A stretch of DNA of 64,000 bases from Bradyrhizobium diazoefficiens. Lineage in GTDB: Bacteria > Pseudomonadota > Alphaproteobacteria > Rhizobiales > Xanthobacteraceae. Made by a program: the position numbers and the translations under genes. Of this stretch, positions 16,509-25,911 are shown piece after piece; within the stretch, counting starts at the first letter, position 1, and every line of letters starts with the position of its first letter. The stretch is from assembly GCF_016616885.1 (NCBI RefSeq), contig NZ_CP067102.1, positions 5,794,501 to 5,858,500 on the forward strand. The letters run 5' to 3'. A model generated the notes under the pieces. It saw nothing but the letters and a program-made list of their open reading frames with translations, did no database searches and was not told where the DNA came from.

Positions 16509-18380
16509 ATGACCTCCGTGACTGACGATCTGCCGCTGGCGGCCGATTTTCCCAAGGCGACGGACGCGGACTGGCGCAAGCTGGTCGACGGTGTGCTCAA
16601 GGGCGCGCCGTTCGAGAAGCTGGTCGGCAAGACCTATGACGGCCTCAAGATCGAGCCGCTCTATCCACGCGCCAAGGGCGTTGCGCCTGTGGTGGGACGG
16701 CCGGCGGCCGCGCCATGGCAGATCATGCAGCGGATCGATCATCCCGATGCGGGTGCTGCGAACGCGCAGGCCTTGCAGGACCTTGAGAACGGAGCGACGG
16801 GCCTCGCGCTGGTGTTCGCCGGCGGCAATGGCAGCCATGGCTTCGGCCTGGAACCGACGGCCGATGCGATCGCGAAAGTGTTGAAGGATATTCACCTCGA
16901 TGCCGGCATCGGAATCGAGCTTCAGGTCGGCCCACAATCGCGGATGGCCGCGATCCACATCGCCGAATATGTGAAGAGCAACGGCATCGATCCCGCAGCG
17001 TGCAACATCCGCTTCGGGCTCGATCCGCTGGCCGCCTGCGCCGTATGGGGAAACAGCCCCTACAGCTGGGAAGAGATCGTTCCCACCGTCACCGGTGGCA
17101 TCAAGGGTCTCGCCGGCCTGGGTTTCAAGGGGCCGTTTGCTTCCGCCGATGGACGCGTGATCCACGATGCCGGTGGCTCCGAGGCGCAGGAGCTTGCTTT
17201 CGTGCTCGCCTGCGGCATCGCCTATCTACGCGCGATCGAAAGTGCCGGCGTTCCGCTGGAGCAGGCGCAGGACATGGTCTATGCGCGGCTTTCCGCGGAT
17301 GCCGACCAATTCCTGACCATGGCAAAATTCCGTGCGCTGCGGCTGCTCTGGGCACGCGTCGAGACGGCGTGCGGCTTGACACCAAAACCGCTGTTCATCG
17401 CCGCCGATACGGCCTGGCGCATGCTGACGCAGCGTGACCCTTACGTGAACATGCTGCGCGCGACCATCGCGACATTCGCGGCCGGACTTGCCGGCGCCGA
17501 TGCCATCACCGTGCTGCCGCATACGCTCGCGCTTGGGCTGCCCGATCCGTTCGCGCGGCGCGTGGCGCGCAACACGCAGCTCCTGCTGCTCGAGGAAAGC
17601 AACCTCGCCAAGGTCAGCGATCCCGCGGCCGGTTCCGGTGGCATCGAGACGCTGACGGCGCAGCTCTGCGAGGCCGCCTGGGCACTGTTCCAGGAGAGCG
17701 AAAAAGCCGGCGGCGCCTTCGCGGCGCTTCAGCAGGGCCTGTTCCAGGGCAAGGTCGCTGCGGCGCGAAAGAGGCGCGACGCCAACATCGCAAAACGCCG
17801 CGACGTGCTGACGGGCGCCAGCGAGTTTCCGAACCTGCATGAGAGGGAAACGGCGGTGCTCGACGCGACCCCGATAGCGGTCGCGCCTTATGGCGAGGCA
17901 AAGTACAAGTTCGACGCGCTTACCCCGATCCGGCTTGCGCAACCCTTTGAAGCGCTGCGCGATAAATCCGATCAGGCGTTGAAGGCGCGCGGCGCGCGGC
18001 CCAGCATATTCCTGGCCAATCTCGGCACGCCCGCCGATTTCACGGCACGTGCGACATTCGCAAAAAGCTTCTTCGAGGCCGGCGGCATCCAGGCCATCGA
18101 CAGCGAGGGTTTTGCCGATCCCACCCAACTCGCTGTCGCCTTCCAGGCCTCAGGCGCGGCGCTCGCCTGCCTTTGTTCCAGCGACAAGGTCTATGCGGAA
18201 CACGGCGAAGCCGCGGCGAACGCCCTGCAAACCGCGGGCGCGCGACATATCTATCTGGCAGGCCGGCCGGCTGAGGCCGAGGCGGCCCTCGGTGCGGCCG
18301 GCGTCACGGGCTTCGTCTTCGCCGGCGGCGACGCACTTGCGACGTTGCAAGAAGCCTATCGACGGATGGAGCAGGCATGA
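16509..18380 (+). CDS. mutA: Methylmalonyl-CoA mutase small (beta) subunit
   Basis: A 623-residue protein homologous to the non-catalytic subunit of heterodimeric methylmalonyl-CoA mutase. It has the TIM-barrel part (from PWQIMQRIDHPD through AADTAWRMLTQRDPYVNMLRATI and LPHTLALGLPDPFARRVARNTQLLL). The C-terminal Rossmann-like part lacks the DxHxxG cobalamin motif, as expected for the small subunit. ATG 16509 was chosen; a TTG at 16491 is possible, with GGGAG upstream. Its stop overlaps the start of the GFA gene by four bases. Confidence 0.92.
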   Translation: MTSVTDDLPLAADFPKATDADWRKLVDGVLKGAPFEKLVGKTYDGLKIEPLYPRAKGVAPVVGRPAAAPWQIMQRIDHPDAGAANAQALQDLENGATGLALVFAGGNGSHGFGLEPTADAIAKVLKDIHLDAGIGIELQVGPQSRMAAIHIAEYVKSNGIDPAACNIRFGLDPLAACAVWGNSPYSWEEIVPTVTGGIKGLAGLGFKGPFASADGRVIHDAGGSEAQELAFVLACGIAYLRAIESAGVPLEQAQDMVYARLSADADQFLTMAKFRALRLLWARVETACGLTPKPLFIAADTAWRMLTQRDPYVNMLRATIATFAAGLAGADAITVLPHTLALGLPDPFARRVARNTQLLLLEESNLAKVSDPAAGSGGIETLTAQLCEAAWALFQESEKAGGAFAALQQGLFQGKVAAARKRRDANIAKRRDVLTGASEFPNLHERETAVLDATPIAVAPYGEAKYKFDALTPIRLAQPFEALRDKSDQALKARGARPSIFLANLGTPADFTARATFAKSFFEAGGIQAIDSEGFADPTQLAVAFQASGAALACLCSSDKVYAEHGEAAANALQTAGARHIYLAGRPAEAEAALGAAGVTGFVFAGGDALATLQEAYRRMEQA

Positions 18381-18841
18381 CCGAATCGAGCAAATCCGTT
18401 CTCACCGGCGGCTGCCAATGCGGCGCAGTGCGCTTTGCGATTTCGGCAGCGCCGAACAAGATTTCGATCTGCCATTGCCGGATGTGCCAGAAGGCGAGCG
18501 GCGCGCCATTCGCATCCTTCGCCGACATCAACCGCGCCGATTTCGCCTGGACCAAGGGCGAGCCGTCGTTCTTCCGCTCCTCCTCGATCGCCGATCGCGG
18601 CTATTGCGCCGCCTGCGGCACGCCGCTCAGCTTCGGCCGCATCGACGGCGACCGGATCGAGATCATGACCGGCGCTTTCGACCGGCCGGACCACGTGGTG
18701 CCGACACGGCAATATGGCACCGAGTCCCGCCTCGGCTGGGTGGTCGGCATCGCCAATCTGCCGAGCCAGACCACGCAGCAGAATTACGGACCGGAGAAGA
18801 TGGCGACCATCGTCAGCCATCAGCATCCGGATCATGATTGA
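18377..18841 (+). CDS. GFA family (CENP-V/GFA domain) protein
   Basis: A 154-residue zinc-binding protein of the GFA family, named after a glutathione-dependent formaldehyde-activating enzyme, though most members are uncharacterised. The zinc ligands are visible as GGCQCGAV (CxC, residues 13-15), [11 protein letters not shown] (about 33-38) and YCAACGTPL (about 76-79). It is unusual in sitting between the two mutase subunit genes, overlapping mutA by four bases and ending just before mutB. It is probably co-translated with them. No direct role in methylmalonyl-CoA metabolism is known. Confidence 0.88.
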   Translation: MTESSKSVLTGGCQCGAVRFAISAAPNKISICHCRMCQKASGAPFASFADINRADFAWTKGEPSFFRSSSIADRGYCAACGTPLSFGRIDGDRIEIMTGAFDRPDHVVPTRQYGTESRLGWVVGIANLPSQTTQQNYGPEKMATIVSHQHPDHD

Positions 18842-18864
18842 GCGCCTATGATATGGTTGAAGCC

Positions 18865-21021
18865 ATGAGCCGCATTCCAAACTTTGCAGACATTGCCTTC
18901 GAGCGGGCCGCAACCAACGCACCATCAGTCAGCGCCGAACCGTGGCTGACGCCCGAGGGCATTCTGGTGCAGCCCGCTTATGGCGAGGCCGATCTTGCCG
19001 GGCTCGATTTCCTCGATACCTATCCGGGCATCGCACCGTTCCTGCGCGGCCCCTACCCGACCATGTATGTCAACCAACCCTGGACGGTCAGGCAATATGC
19101 CGGCTTCTCCACGGCGGAGGATTCCAACGCGTTCTATCGCCGCAATCTCGCGGCGGGTCAGAAGGGCCTCTCGGTCGCGTTCGATCTCGCCACCCATCGC
19201 GGCTATGACAGCGATCATCCGCGCGTCGGCGGCGACGTCGGCATGGCCGGTGTGGCGATCGACTCCATCTACGACATGCGCACGCTGTTTGCCGGCATTC
19301 CGCTCGACCAGATGAGCGTGTCCATGACCATGAACGGCGCGGTGCTGCCGATCCTCGCGCTCTATGTCGCTGCCGCCGGCGAGCAGGGCGTCGCACCGGA
19401 GAAGCTATCGGGCACCATTCAGAACGACATTCTGAAAGAGTTCATGGTGCGCAACACGTATATCTATCCGCCCGCGCCCTCGATGCGGATCATCTCGGAC
19501 ATCTTCGCCTATACGTCGCAGAAGATGCCGAAATACAATTCGATCTCAATCTCCGGCTATCACATGCAGGAGGCCGGCGCGACGCAGGATCTCGAGCTCG
19601 CTTATACGCTCGCTGACGGCGTCGAATATCTGCGCGCCGGTCTTGCCGCAGGTCTCGACGTCGACCGCTTCGCGCCGCGCCTGTCGTTCTTCTGGGCGAT
19701 CGGCATGAACTTCTTCATGGAAGTCGCCAAGCTGCGCGCCGCGCGCCTGCTCTGGGCGAAGCTCTTGAAGCCGTTCAATCCGAAGGACCCGCGCTCGCTG
19801 TCGCTGCGCACGCATTCGCAGACCTCCGGGTGGTCGCTGACCGCGCAGGACGTCTTCAACAACGTCATGCGCACGACGGTGGAGGCGATGGCGGCGACAC
19901 AAGGCCACACCCAGTCGCTGCACACCAACGCGCTCGACGAGGCGCTCGCCTTGCCGACCGACTTCTCGGCCCGCATCGCGCGCAACACTCAGCTGTTCCT
20001 GCAGCAGGAGAGCGGCACCACCCGCATCATCGATCCCTGGGGCGGCTCGTATTATGTCGAGCGGCTCACGCGTGACCTCGCCGCCAAGGCGTGGGGCCAC
20101 ATCCAGGAGGTCGAAGAGCTCGGCGGCATGGCCAAGGCGATCGAGGCTGGCGTGCCAAAACTGCGCATCGAAGAGGCCTCGGCCAAGACCCAGGCACGCA
20201 TCGACGCCGGCAAGCAGGCGGTGATCGGCGTCAACAAGTACAAGCCGACTGATGAGGCTCCGATCGACATCCTGAAGGTCGACAACACCAATGTCCGGCG
20301 CTTGCAGATCGACAAGCTGGCGCGGCTGAAATCCGAGCGCAGCCAGAAAGATGTCGATGCCGCGCTTGCCGCGTTGACGCGCTCGGCCGGCGAAGGCAAC
20401 GGCAATCTGCTCGCGCTCGCGATCGACGCGGCACGGGCGAAGGCAACCGTCGGCGAGATTTCGGACGCGATGGAAAAGGTGTTCGGCCGGCACCGCGCCG
20501 AGATCAAATCCATCACCGGCGTCTACAAGCGGGAGGCGTCCAGCATGGGCAACCAGGTCGAGAAGGTTCAGGCGCTGATCGATGCCTTCGAGGAGGCGGA
20601 AGGCCGCCGCCCGCGCATCCTGGTCGCCAAGATCGGCCAGGACGGCCATGATCGCGGCCAGAAGGTGATTGCCTCCGCTTTCGCCGATATCGGCTTCGAT
20701 GTCGACATCGGGCCGCTGTTCGCGACCGCCGACGAAGCCGCGCGCCAGGCCGTCGAGAACGACGTCCACATCCTCGGCGTCTCCTCGCTCGCCGCCGCCC
20801 ATCTCACCGCGGTGCCGGAATTGAAGGCTGCGCTGAAAAAGCAGGGCCGCGAGGACATCATGATCATCGTCGGCGGCGTCGTGCCGCCGCAGGATTACGA
20901 CGCACTCTATGCGGCCGGCGCGGAAGCGATCTTCCCGCCGGGCACCGTGATCGCGGACGCAGCAGAAGAGCTGATCCGCAAGCTCAATGCCCGGCTCGGA
21001 CATAGCGAGGCGGCGGAGTAA
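18865..21021 (+). CDS. mutB: Methylmalonyl-CoA mutase large (alpha, catalytic) subunit
   Basis: A 718-residue adenosylcobalamin enzyme interconverting methylmalonyl-CoA and succinyl-CoA, the last step of propionate assimilation. The N-terminal substrate barrel shows [30 protein letters not shown] and [17 protein letters not shown]. The C-terminal B12 domain carries [23 protein letters not shown] with the DxHxxG motif (about residue 598) and the nucleotide-loop segment [15 protein letters not shown] 18865 was chosen; an ATG at 18853 and a TTG at 18838 are also in frame. Its GTPase chaperone meaB lies 2.8 kb downstream. Confidence 0.95.
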   Translation: MSRIPNFADIAFERAATNAPSVSAEPWLTPEGILVQPAYGEADLAGLDFLDTYPGIAPFLRGPYPTMYVNQPWTVRQYAGFSTAEDSNAFYRRNLAAGQKGLSVAFDLATHRGYDSDHPRVGGDVGMAGVAIDSIYDMRTLFAGIPLDQMSVSMTMNGAVLPILALYVAAAGEQGVAPEKLSGTIQNDILKEFMVRNTYIYPPAPSMRIISDIFAYTSQKMPKYNSISISGYHMQEAGATQDLELAYTLADGVEYLRAGLAAGLDVDRFAPRLSFFWAIGMNFFMEVAKLRAARLLWAKLLKPFNPKDPRSLSLRTHSQTSGWSLTAQDVFNNVMRTTVEAMAATQGHTQSLHTNALDEALALPTDFSARIARNTQLFLQQESGTTRIIDPWGGSYYVERLTRDLAAKAWGHIQEVEELGGMAKAIEAGVPKLRIEEASAKTQARIDAGKQAVIGVNKYKPTDEAPIDILKVDNTNVRRLQIDKLARLKSERSQKDVDAALAALTRSAGEGNGNLLALAIDAARAKATVGEISDAMEKVFGRHRAEIKSITGVYKREASSMGNQVEKVQALIDAFEEAEGRRPRILVAKIGQDGHDRGQKVIASAFADIGFDVDIGPLFATADEAARQAVENDVHILGVSSLAAAHLTAVPELKAALKKQGREDIMIIVGGVVPPQDYDALYAAGAEAIFPPGTVIADAAEELIRKLNARLGHSEAAE

Positions 21022-21182
21022 GTCCGCCGCCCCTGGGCTCTCCGCATCAAACCGGCGGTCGGGCTGCTGCGACCAATCTTCACGAACCGGTCGTTCGCGG
21101 AGCGCGTTCTGCGCCGGTTCATCTTGCGATCATTACGCTCACGCCGATGTCCGAACGACGACAGCGGTCGGATGCAAAATTG

Positions 21183-21998
21183 ATGGATATTGAAGTGACA
21201 TATCATCGTGCAAATGTGCGGGCGGGATTGCTCGCGAGCCTTTCTGCCATCGCGGCGATCGTCCTGGCCTCCCCCGCTCTCGCCGCTGACCCCAAGCCAG
21301 ACGCCGCTATCAAGAACAAGAACATCGAGGAGCGTGTCTTCCTCGACGACAAAATCAAGGCTGATGCGTCACTCGCGGCCGATTGCCTTGCCGAGGGCAA
21401 GAAGTGGCTCGACAAGAACGCCGCCGACGCCGCCGCCTCGCGCAAGGAGGACCCGCAGTTCTTCAGGGACGGCGGCTGGAATTTCGAGCGCAAATATTCG
21501 ATCCGCTCGGTGGTTGCCGACCGCTATGTCAGCGTCCTGCGCGACGACTACATGGACACCCATGGCGCCCATCCCAATTCGGACGTGAACACGGTCCTGT
21601 GGGACAAGTCCGAGAGCAAGCGCATCTCGATCCGCCCGTTCTTCGCCGAGACCGCCGACAATGGCGCGACCATGAAGGCGCTGGTGAAGGCCGTGATCGC
21701 CTCGCTCAGAATCGAGAAGAAGAAGCGCGACAGCAGCGAGACCGCGACCGAGGAATGGTTCAAGGGCGTGGAGCCGAGCCTGCTCAAGATCGGCGCCGCG
21801 ACGCTCGCGCCGTCGACCGAAACAGGCAAGAGCTCCGGCCTCACCTTCCACTACCCGCCCTATGCGGTCGGCCCCTACGCCGAGGGCCAATATGTCGCAT
21901 TCGTGCCGTGGGAGACGTTGAAGCCCTATCTCACGCCGGAGGGGGCGCGCATCTTCGGCGGCGCGCGGCCAAAGGGCGACGCTGACGAGCAGCAATAG
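21183..21998 (+). CDS. Exported DUF3298 (RsiV-like) domain protein
   Basis: About 271 residues from ATG 21183 (ATG 21147 would add 12). The N-terminus is a signal peptide (LLASLSAIAAIVLASPALAAD). The mature part contains a segment with the DUF4163/DUF3298 pattern (ERKYSIRSVVADRYVSVLRDDYMDTHGAHPNSDVNTVLWD) and a C-terminal DUF3298 core (LTFHYPPYAVGPYAEGQYVAFVPWETLKPYL). The domain occurs in RsiV and PdaC-type periplasmic proteins, where it binds lysozyme or peptidoglycan-related ligands. The ligand here is unknown. It stands alone between mutB and the Bug-type protein. Confidence 0.75.
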   Translation: MDIEVTYHRANVRAGLLASLSAIAAIVLASPALAADPKPDAAIKNKNIEERVFLDDKIKADASLAADCLAEGKKWLDKNAADAAASRKEDPQFFRDGGWNFERKYSIRSVVADRYVSVLRDDYMDTHGAHPNSDVNTVLWDKSESKRISIRPFFAETADNGATMKALVKAVIASLRIEKKKRDSSETATEEWFKGVEPSLLKIGAATLAPSTETGKSSGLTFHYPPYAVGPYAEGQYVAFVPWETLKPYLTPEGARIFGGARPKGDADEQQ

Positions 21999-22115
21999 GT
22001 TCCAACGGAACGTTGCTCACGGCGCCGTTGGGCGGCCGCTTGCGACATCTATGCAAAGCCGCGTAGCATGTTGCATTGACAAGCCCGATTCCCGAGGGCC
22101 CCGCCGGAATCATTG

Positions 22116-23102
22116 ATGCCAAGGATCACGCGCCGCATTTTCGCGGCCTCCTCTGTGGCTGCCGCCACGTCCGCCCTCCTTTCACCTGCACGCGCGCAAG
22201 CCTATCCGGCGCGGCCGGTGACCTTGATCGTGCCTTGGGGGGCGGGCGGCGGCACGGATGCGACCGCACGCATCGTCGCGACGCTGCTGGAGAAGGAGCT
22301 CGGCCAGCCGTTCAATGTCGTCAACCGCACCGGCGGCTCCGGCGCCGTCGGCCATGCCGAGATCGCAGCCGCAGCGCCGGACGGCTACACGATCGGCACG
22401 CTGACCGTGGAAATCGCGATGCTGCATTGGCAAGCCCTGACGCATCTGACGCCCGCGGATTTCACGCCACTGGCGCTAGTGAACGAAGACCCGCCGGGCA
22501 TTCAGGTGTCCACGTCCTCGCCATACAAGACGGCGAAGGAGCTCATGGATGCCATCAAGCTGGCGGCGCCGGGACGATTCCAGGCCTCAGGCACCGGACA
22601 AGGCGGCATCTGGCATCTCGCCCTCGTCGGCTGGATGCAGGCGATGGGATTGCCGGCCAACCAAGTCGCTTGGTCAGCGTCAAATGGCGCAGCACCGGCG
22701 ATGCACGACCTGGTCGCGGGCAGCCTCGATCTCACCACCTGCTCGGTGCCGGAGGCGCGCGCCACCATCGAGGCCGGCCAGGCCCGGAGCCTTGCGATCA
22801 TGGCGCATGCGCGCAATCCGATCTTCCCCGACGTCCCGACGCTGAAAGAGGCGCTCGGCGTCGATTATTCCACCAGCTCATGGCGCGGCATCGGCGGGCC
22901 GCGAGGCTTGCCTCCGGAGATCGCCGCCACGCTGACCGTGGCCTTGAAGAAGGTGTACGACTCTTCCGCGTTCAAGGACTTCATGACCGGACGCGGTTTT
23001 GGCACCGTCTGGCGCGATGCCGGGCAGTTCGAAACCTTCATGGACCAGGCGGATCGCCAGATGGGTCAGGCCATGAAGGCGGCCGGTTTTGCCAAGGCGT
23101 GA
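22116..23102 (+). CDS. Bug-type tripartite tricarboxylate transporter substrate-binding protein
   Basis: A 328-residue periplasmic binding protein with a twin-arginine-like signal (residues 1-28, ITRRIFAASSVAAATSALLSPARAQA). The TctC/Bug fold shows YPARPVTLIVPWGAGGGTDATAR, the ligand-loop FNVVNRTGGSGAVGH and TSSWRGIGGPRGLPPEI. Bug proteins bind small carboxylates or amides and feed TctAB permeases. No tctA/tctB genes are nearby, so this is an orphan receptor of unknown ligand, as is common in this group. ATG 22116 follows an in-frame TTG. Confidence 0.88.
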   Translation: MPRITRRIFAASSVAAATSALLSPARAQAYPARPVTLIVPWGAGGGTDATARIVATLLEKELGQPFNVVNRTGGSGAVGHAEIAAAAPDGYTIGTLTVEIAMLHWQALTHLTPADFTPLALVNEDPPGIQVSTSSPYKTAKELMDAIKLAAPGRFQASGTGQGGIWHLALVGWMQAMGLPANQVAWSASNGAAPAMHDLVAGSLDLTTCSVPEARATIEAGQARSLAIMAHARNPIFPDVPTLKEALGVDYSTSSWRGIGGPRGLPPEIAATLTVALKKVYDSSAFKDFMTGRGFGTVWRDAGQFETFMDQADRQMGQAMKAAGFAKA

Positions 23103-23187
23103 TGAGGTTTCGTGCTGAACCCAGAACCCGCGGCAACAGGCTCTAACGGCGCTGGGCTGGTTGACGCCCCTATGCTAATGTTTGCCT

Positions 23188-23502
23188 ATGACTGATGTCG
23201 TAGACATTTCACTCCAGACGCTCGTCGGGAAGCTTAGGGAGCTTGCACCCGCCCTGAGGGCTTCGGGCATCAAGCGCCTGTACCTGTTTGGATCCCGTGC
23301 GCGCGGCGACGCACGGCCCGATAGCGATCTGGACATCTTGGTCGAGACGACTTCACGCGAGGAATCACCGCGGTTTGACTATTTCAAAGCTCTCCACCTG
23401 ATTGAAGACCATCTCGGCCTTCAGGTGCAAATATCGATGCGAGATTTGCTGAAACCGCGCATGGCAGAGCGGATCGCGGATGACCTGATCGAGGTCTTCT
23501 GA
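23188..23502 (+). CDS. mntA: MntA-type minimal nucleotidyltransferase antitoxin
   Basis: A 104-residue minimal nucleotidyltransferase. The active-site motif YLFGSRARGDARPDSDLDILVE (GSx10DxD, about residues 34-55) is intact. In MntA/HepT systems this enzyme AMPylates the HEPN toxin and neutralises it. The next gene starts immediately after its stop, as is usual for the pair. ATG 23188 was preferred over an in-frame TTG at 23182. Codon composition is less GC-rich than the neighbouring mutase genes, suggesting acquisition. Confidence 0.88.
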   Translation: MTDVVDISLQTLVGKLRELAPALRASGIKRLYLFGSRARGDARPDSDLDILVETTSREESPRFDYFKALHLIEDHLGLQVQISMRDLLKPRMAERIADDLIEVF

Positions 23503-23847
23503 ATGCCGCCGACCGTGGAAGACCGGCTGCGGGATATTCTGGATGCCATCACTGACATCGAAAATGCCGTGCGGGATTTCACGTTGGATCAATTTGTCGC
23601 CGAGAAGACGACCCGGCTGGCAATCGAACGTCTTCTCGAGATCATCTGCGAAGCGTCGAGATTCATCCCCGATGATCTAAAGCGGGCCGAGCCAGAGATC
23701 GACTGGCGCAAGATGATCGACTTCGGAAACCTGCTGCGTCATGCCTATCACATGACGAAGGCCGAGATCGTTTGGGACATCGTTCAAATCCACCTTCCAC
23801 CATTGAAATCTTGTGCTGAGAGACACATTCGCATGTCGGGTCGCTAG
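23503..23847 (+). CDS. hepT: HepT-like HEPN domain (DUF86) toxin
   Basis: A 114-residue all-helical HEPN protein, the presumed RNase partner of the adjacent MntA. The usual active site is R-x4-H-x-Y. Here the segment reads IDFGNLLRHAYHMTKAEIVW (about residues 71-90), so His and Tyr are kept but Gly occupies the position of the catalytic Arg, with an Arg next to the His instead. DUF86 proteins with this GN-RHxYH form occur in alphaproteobacteria. Whether it is an active RNase cannot be told. It directly abuts mntA (0 bases). Confidence 0.83.
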   Translation: MPPTVEDRLRDILDAITDIENAVRDFTLDQFVAEKTTRLAIERLLEIICEASRFIPDDLKRAEPEIDWRKMIDFGNLLRHAYHMTKAEIVWDIVQIHLPPLKSCAERHIRMSGR

Positions 23848-23868
23848 CGGCTGGACGCGAAGATCGTA

Positions 23869-24855
23869 ATGACCAATAGCAAGTCCATCGACATCACCTC
23901 CCTCGCCCGCGACTTGCGCGCAGGCCATCGCGCGGCGCTGGCGCGGGCCATCACGCTGGTCGAGAGCCGGCGTAGCGACCATCAAGCGCTGGCGCGTGAG
24001 CTGGTGCAGATGCTGCTGCCCGACACCGGCAAGGCGGTTCGCGTCGGCATTACCGGCTCGCCTGGCGTCGGCAAATCCACCACGATTGATGCGCTCGGGA
24101 CCTATCTGATCGAGCAGGGCAACAAGGTCTCGGTGCTCGCGGTCGATCCGTCCTCGGCGCGCAGCGGCGGCTCGATCCTCGGCGACAAGACGCGGATGGC
24201 ACAGCTCGCGGCGTCCGACGACGCCTTCATCCGCCCTTCGCCGTCGTCAGGCACGCTCGGCGGCGTCGCTGCCAAGACCCGCGAGGCGATGTTGCTGTGC
24301 GAGGCCGCCGGCTTCGACGTCGTGCTGGTCGAGACCGTCGGCATCGGTCAGTCCGAGACCGCGGTCTGCGACATGACCGACTTCTTTCTTGCTCTGATGC
24401 TGCCGGGCGGCGGCGATGAATTGCAAGGCATCAAGAAAGGCCTGGTCGAGCTCGCCGACATGATCGCGATCAACAAGGCCGACGGCGACAATCTCAAGCG
24501 CGCCAACATCACCGCCGCCGACTATCGTGGCGCGCTACATATTCTGGCGCCGAGGTCCGAGCACTGGCACCCGCCTGTCGTCACCTATTCGGCGCTGGCC
24601 GGCACCGGCATCGCCGAGCTCTGGCAGAAGGTCCTCGAACACCGCACGGCGATGAACGCGTCCGGCGAGTTCGCGGCGCGCCGGCGCGACCAGCAGGTGA
24701 AATGGATGTGGTCGATGCTGGAGCAGCGCATGCTGGCGCGGCTGCGCAGCGAGGCACCTGTGCGAAGCAAGGTGAAGAAGATCGAGGCGGAGGTTGCCGA
24801 CGGCCGCCTCGCGCCGGCGCTTGCCGCTGAGGAGATCATGAAGCTCCTGCATTGA
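23869..24855 (+). CDS. meaB: Methylmalonyl-CoA mutase-associated GTPase MeaB
   Basis: A 328-residue G3E-family GTPase that protects and reloads methylmalonyl-CoA mutase with adenosylcobalamin. Visible motifs are Walker A GITGSPGVGKSTTIDAL (about residues 59-75), the conserved AVDPSSARSGGSILGDKTRM, switch segment VLVETVGIGQSET, NKAD (GTP specificity, about 203) and the C-terminal dimerisation helices. It is the functional partner of mutA/mutB at 16.5-21.0 kb, although the DUF3298, Bug and MntA/HepT genes separate them. Confidence 0.95.
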   Translation: MTNSKSIDITSLARDLRAGHRAALARAITLVESRRSDHQALARELVQMLLPDTGKAVRVGITGSPGVGKSTTIDALGTYLIEQGNKVSVLAVDPSSARSGGSILGDKTRMAQLAASDDAFIRPSPSSGTLGGVAAKTREAMLLCEAAGFDVVLVETVGIGQSETAVCDMTDFFLALMLPGGGDELQGIKKGLVELADMIAINKADGDNLKRANITAADYRGALHILAPRSEHWHPPVVTYSALAGTGIAELWQKVLEHRTAMNASGEFAARRRDQQVKWMWSMLEQRMLARLRSEAPVRSKVKKIEAEVADGRLAPALAAEEIMKLLH

Positions 24856-24920
24856 GGCCGCCGGCAGGGGAGAGGTGAAGCGAAGTCCGAGTTCGCGATC
24901 CAGCTCAATTTCGCGATGAC

Positions 24921-25823
24921 CTAACTGATCTGCCCGGCCAGTACCTTCGAGACGAAGCGCGCGGTCGCCTCGCCGACCTCCTGAGGCGCCTCCTCCTGCA
25001 GGAAGTGCGACCCCTTCACCAGGACGGTCTCTTGATTGGGCCAGGCCCTGCAGAACTCGCGCTGTGCGCCGATCAGGAAGCCCGCCGGCTCGGCATCGAT
25101 GAACAGTTTCGGGATCCGGTTCTTCGCCATCCAATCCGCATAGGCCTCGACGATCGCGACCACATCGGCAGGCTCGCCCTCAATCGGCAATTCGCGCGTC
25201 CAGGTCAGCATCGGCTGGCGGCTCGGACCGGGATTGCGGAAATAGCGGCGATAGACCTCCAGCGCCTCCGGCGCGATGTGGCGCAGCGGCAGGAGATATT
25301 CGATGAACAGGTTCTTCTGCAAGATCAGGTCTTCGCCTTGCGGACTCCGTTGGCCCTGGAAGAAAGCGCGCGTCGCGTCGGGCCATTCGTCCCAGGAGCG
25401 GAACGGCCGGACGATGCCTTCCATGTAGACGATCGCCTTGACCCGCTCCGGGTGGCGATGGGCCCAGTGAAAACCGAGCGCCGCGCCCCAGTCGTGTACG
25501 ACAAGGATGACATTCTCAGTCAGACCCAGCGCATCGAACCAGGCATCGAGATAGCGCCGGTGATCGACGAAGCGATAGGAGCCGTTCGGCGCCGCGCCCG
25601 AATTGCCCATGCCGACGAGGTCGGGCGCAAGGCACCGGCCATAGGGCAGGAGATGGGGAATGATGTTCCGCCAGAGATAGGACGGCGTCGGAACGCCGTG
25701 CAGGAACACGATGGGGTCTCCCGCGCCGACATCGACGTAGGCCATCTGGGTATCCAGCACCTCGATGTACTTCCGGTAGGAGACTTCCTCGGTCGAGATC
25801 GGGGGATGGTTGACGTGCAACAT
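24921..25823 (-). CDS. Haloalkane dehalogenase-like alpha/beta hydrolase
   Basis: A 300-residue alpha/beta hydrolase closest to haloalkane dehalogenases of subfamily II (DhaA/LinB/DbjA). The nucleophile Asp111 and halide-binding Trp112 lie in VVHDWGAALGF, the acid Glu135 in VYMEGIVRP, and the base His273 in KGSHFLQEEAP. The second halide-binding residue, Asn after the HG motif in DhaA-type enzymes, is Val44 here (FLHGVPTPSYLWRN). The canonical dehalogenase halide site is thus incomplete and the true substrate is open. It is divergent from a CGNR regulator and shares an operator-like inverted repeat with it. Confidence 0.82.
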   Translation of the reverse strand: MLHVNHPPISTEEVSYRKYIEVLDTQMAYVDVGAGDPIVFLHGVPTPSYLWRNIIPHLLPYGRCLAPDLVGMGNSGAAPNGSYRFVDHRRYLDAWFDALGLTENVILVVHDWGAALGFHWAHRHPERVKAIVYMEGIVRPFRSWDEWPDATRAFFQGQRSPQGEDLILQKNLFIEYLLPLRHIAPEALEVYRRYFRNPGPSRQPMLTWTRELPIEGEPADVVAIVEAYADWMAKNRIPKLFIDAEPAGFLIGAQREFCRAWPNQETVLVKGSHFLQEEAPQEVGEATARFVSKVLAGQIS

Positions 25824-25846
25824 GGTGAAACTCCGCTCTCTCGTTG

Positions 25847-25875
25847 GACACCAGTAAAATACGAATGCTGGTGTC
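25847..25875. promoter_or_regulatory. Candidate operator between the dehalogenase-like and CGNR genes
   Basis: A perfect 8-bp inverted repeat, GACACCAG (25847-25854) and CTGGTGTC (25868-25875), is separated by 13 bases. It occupies the 88-base gap between the two divergent starts. The position and symmetry suggest the binding site of the adjacent regulator; the repeat is seen, the function is inferred. Confidence 0.6.
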
Positions 25876-25911
25876 TTGAGTCAACCAGCAAAAGCGATTA
25901 AATGGTGTTCC

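Noticed and set aside
22113..23102. Complete tripartite tricarboxylate transport system
   Set aside because: Only the binding protein is present; no TctA- or TctB-like membrane gene was found on either side.
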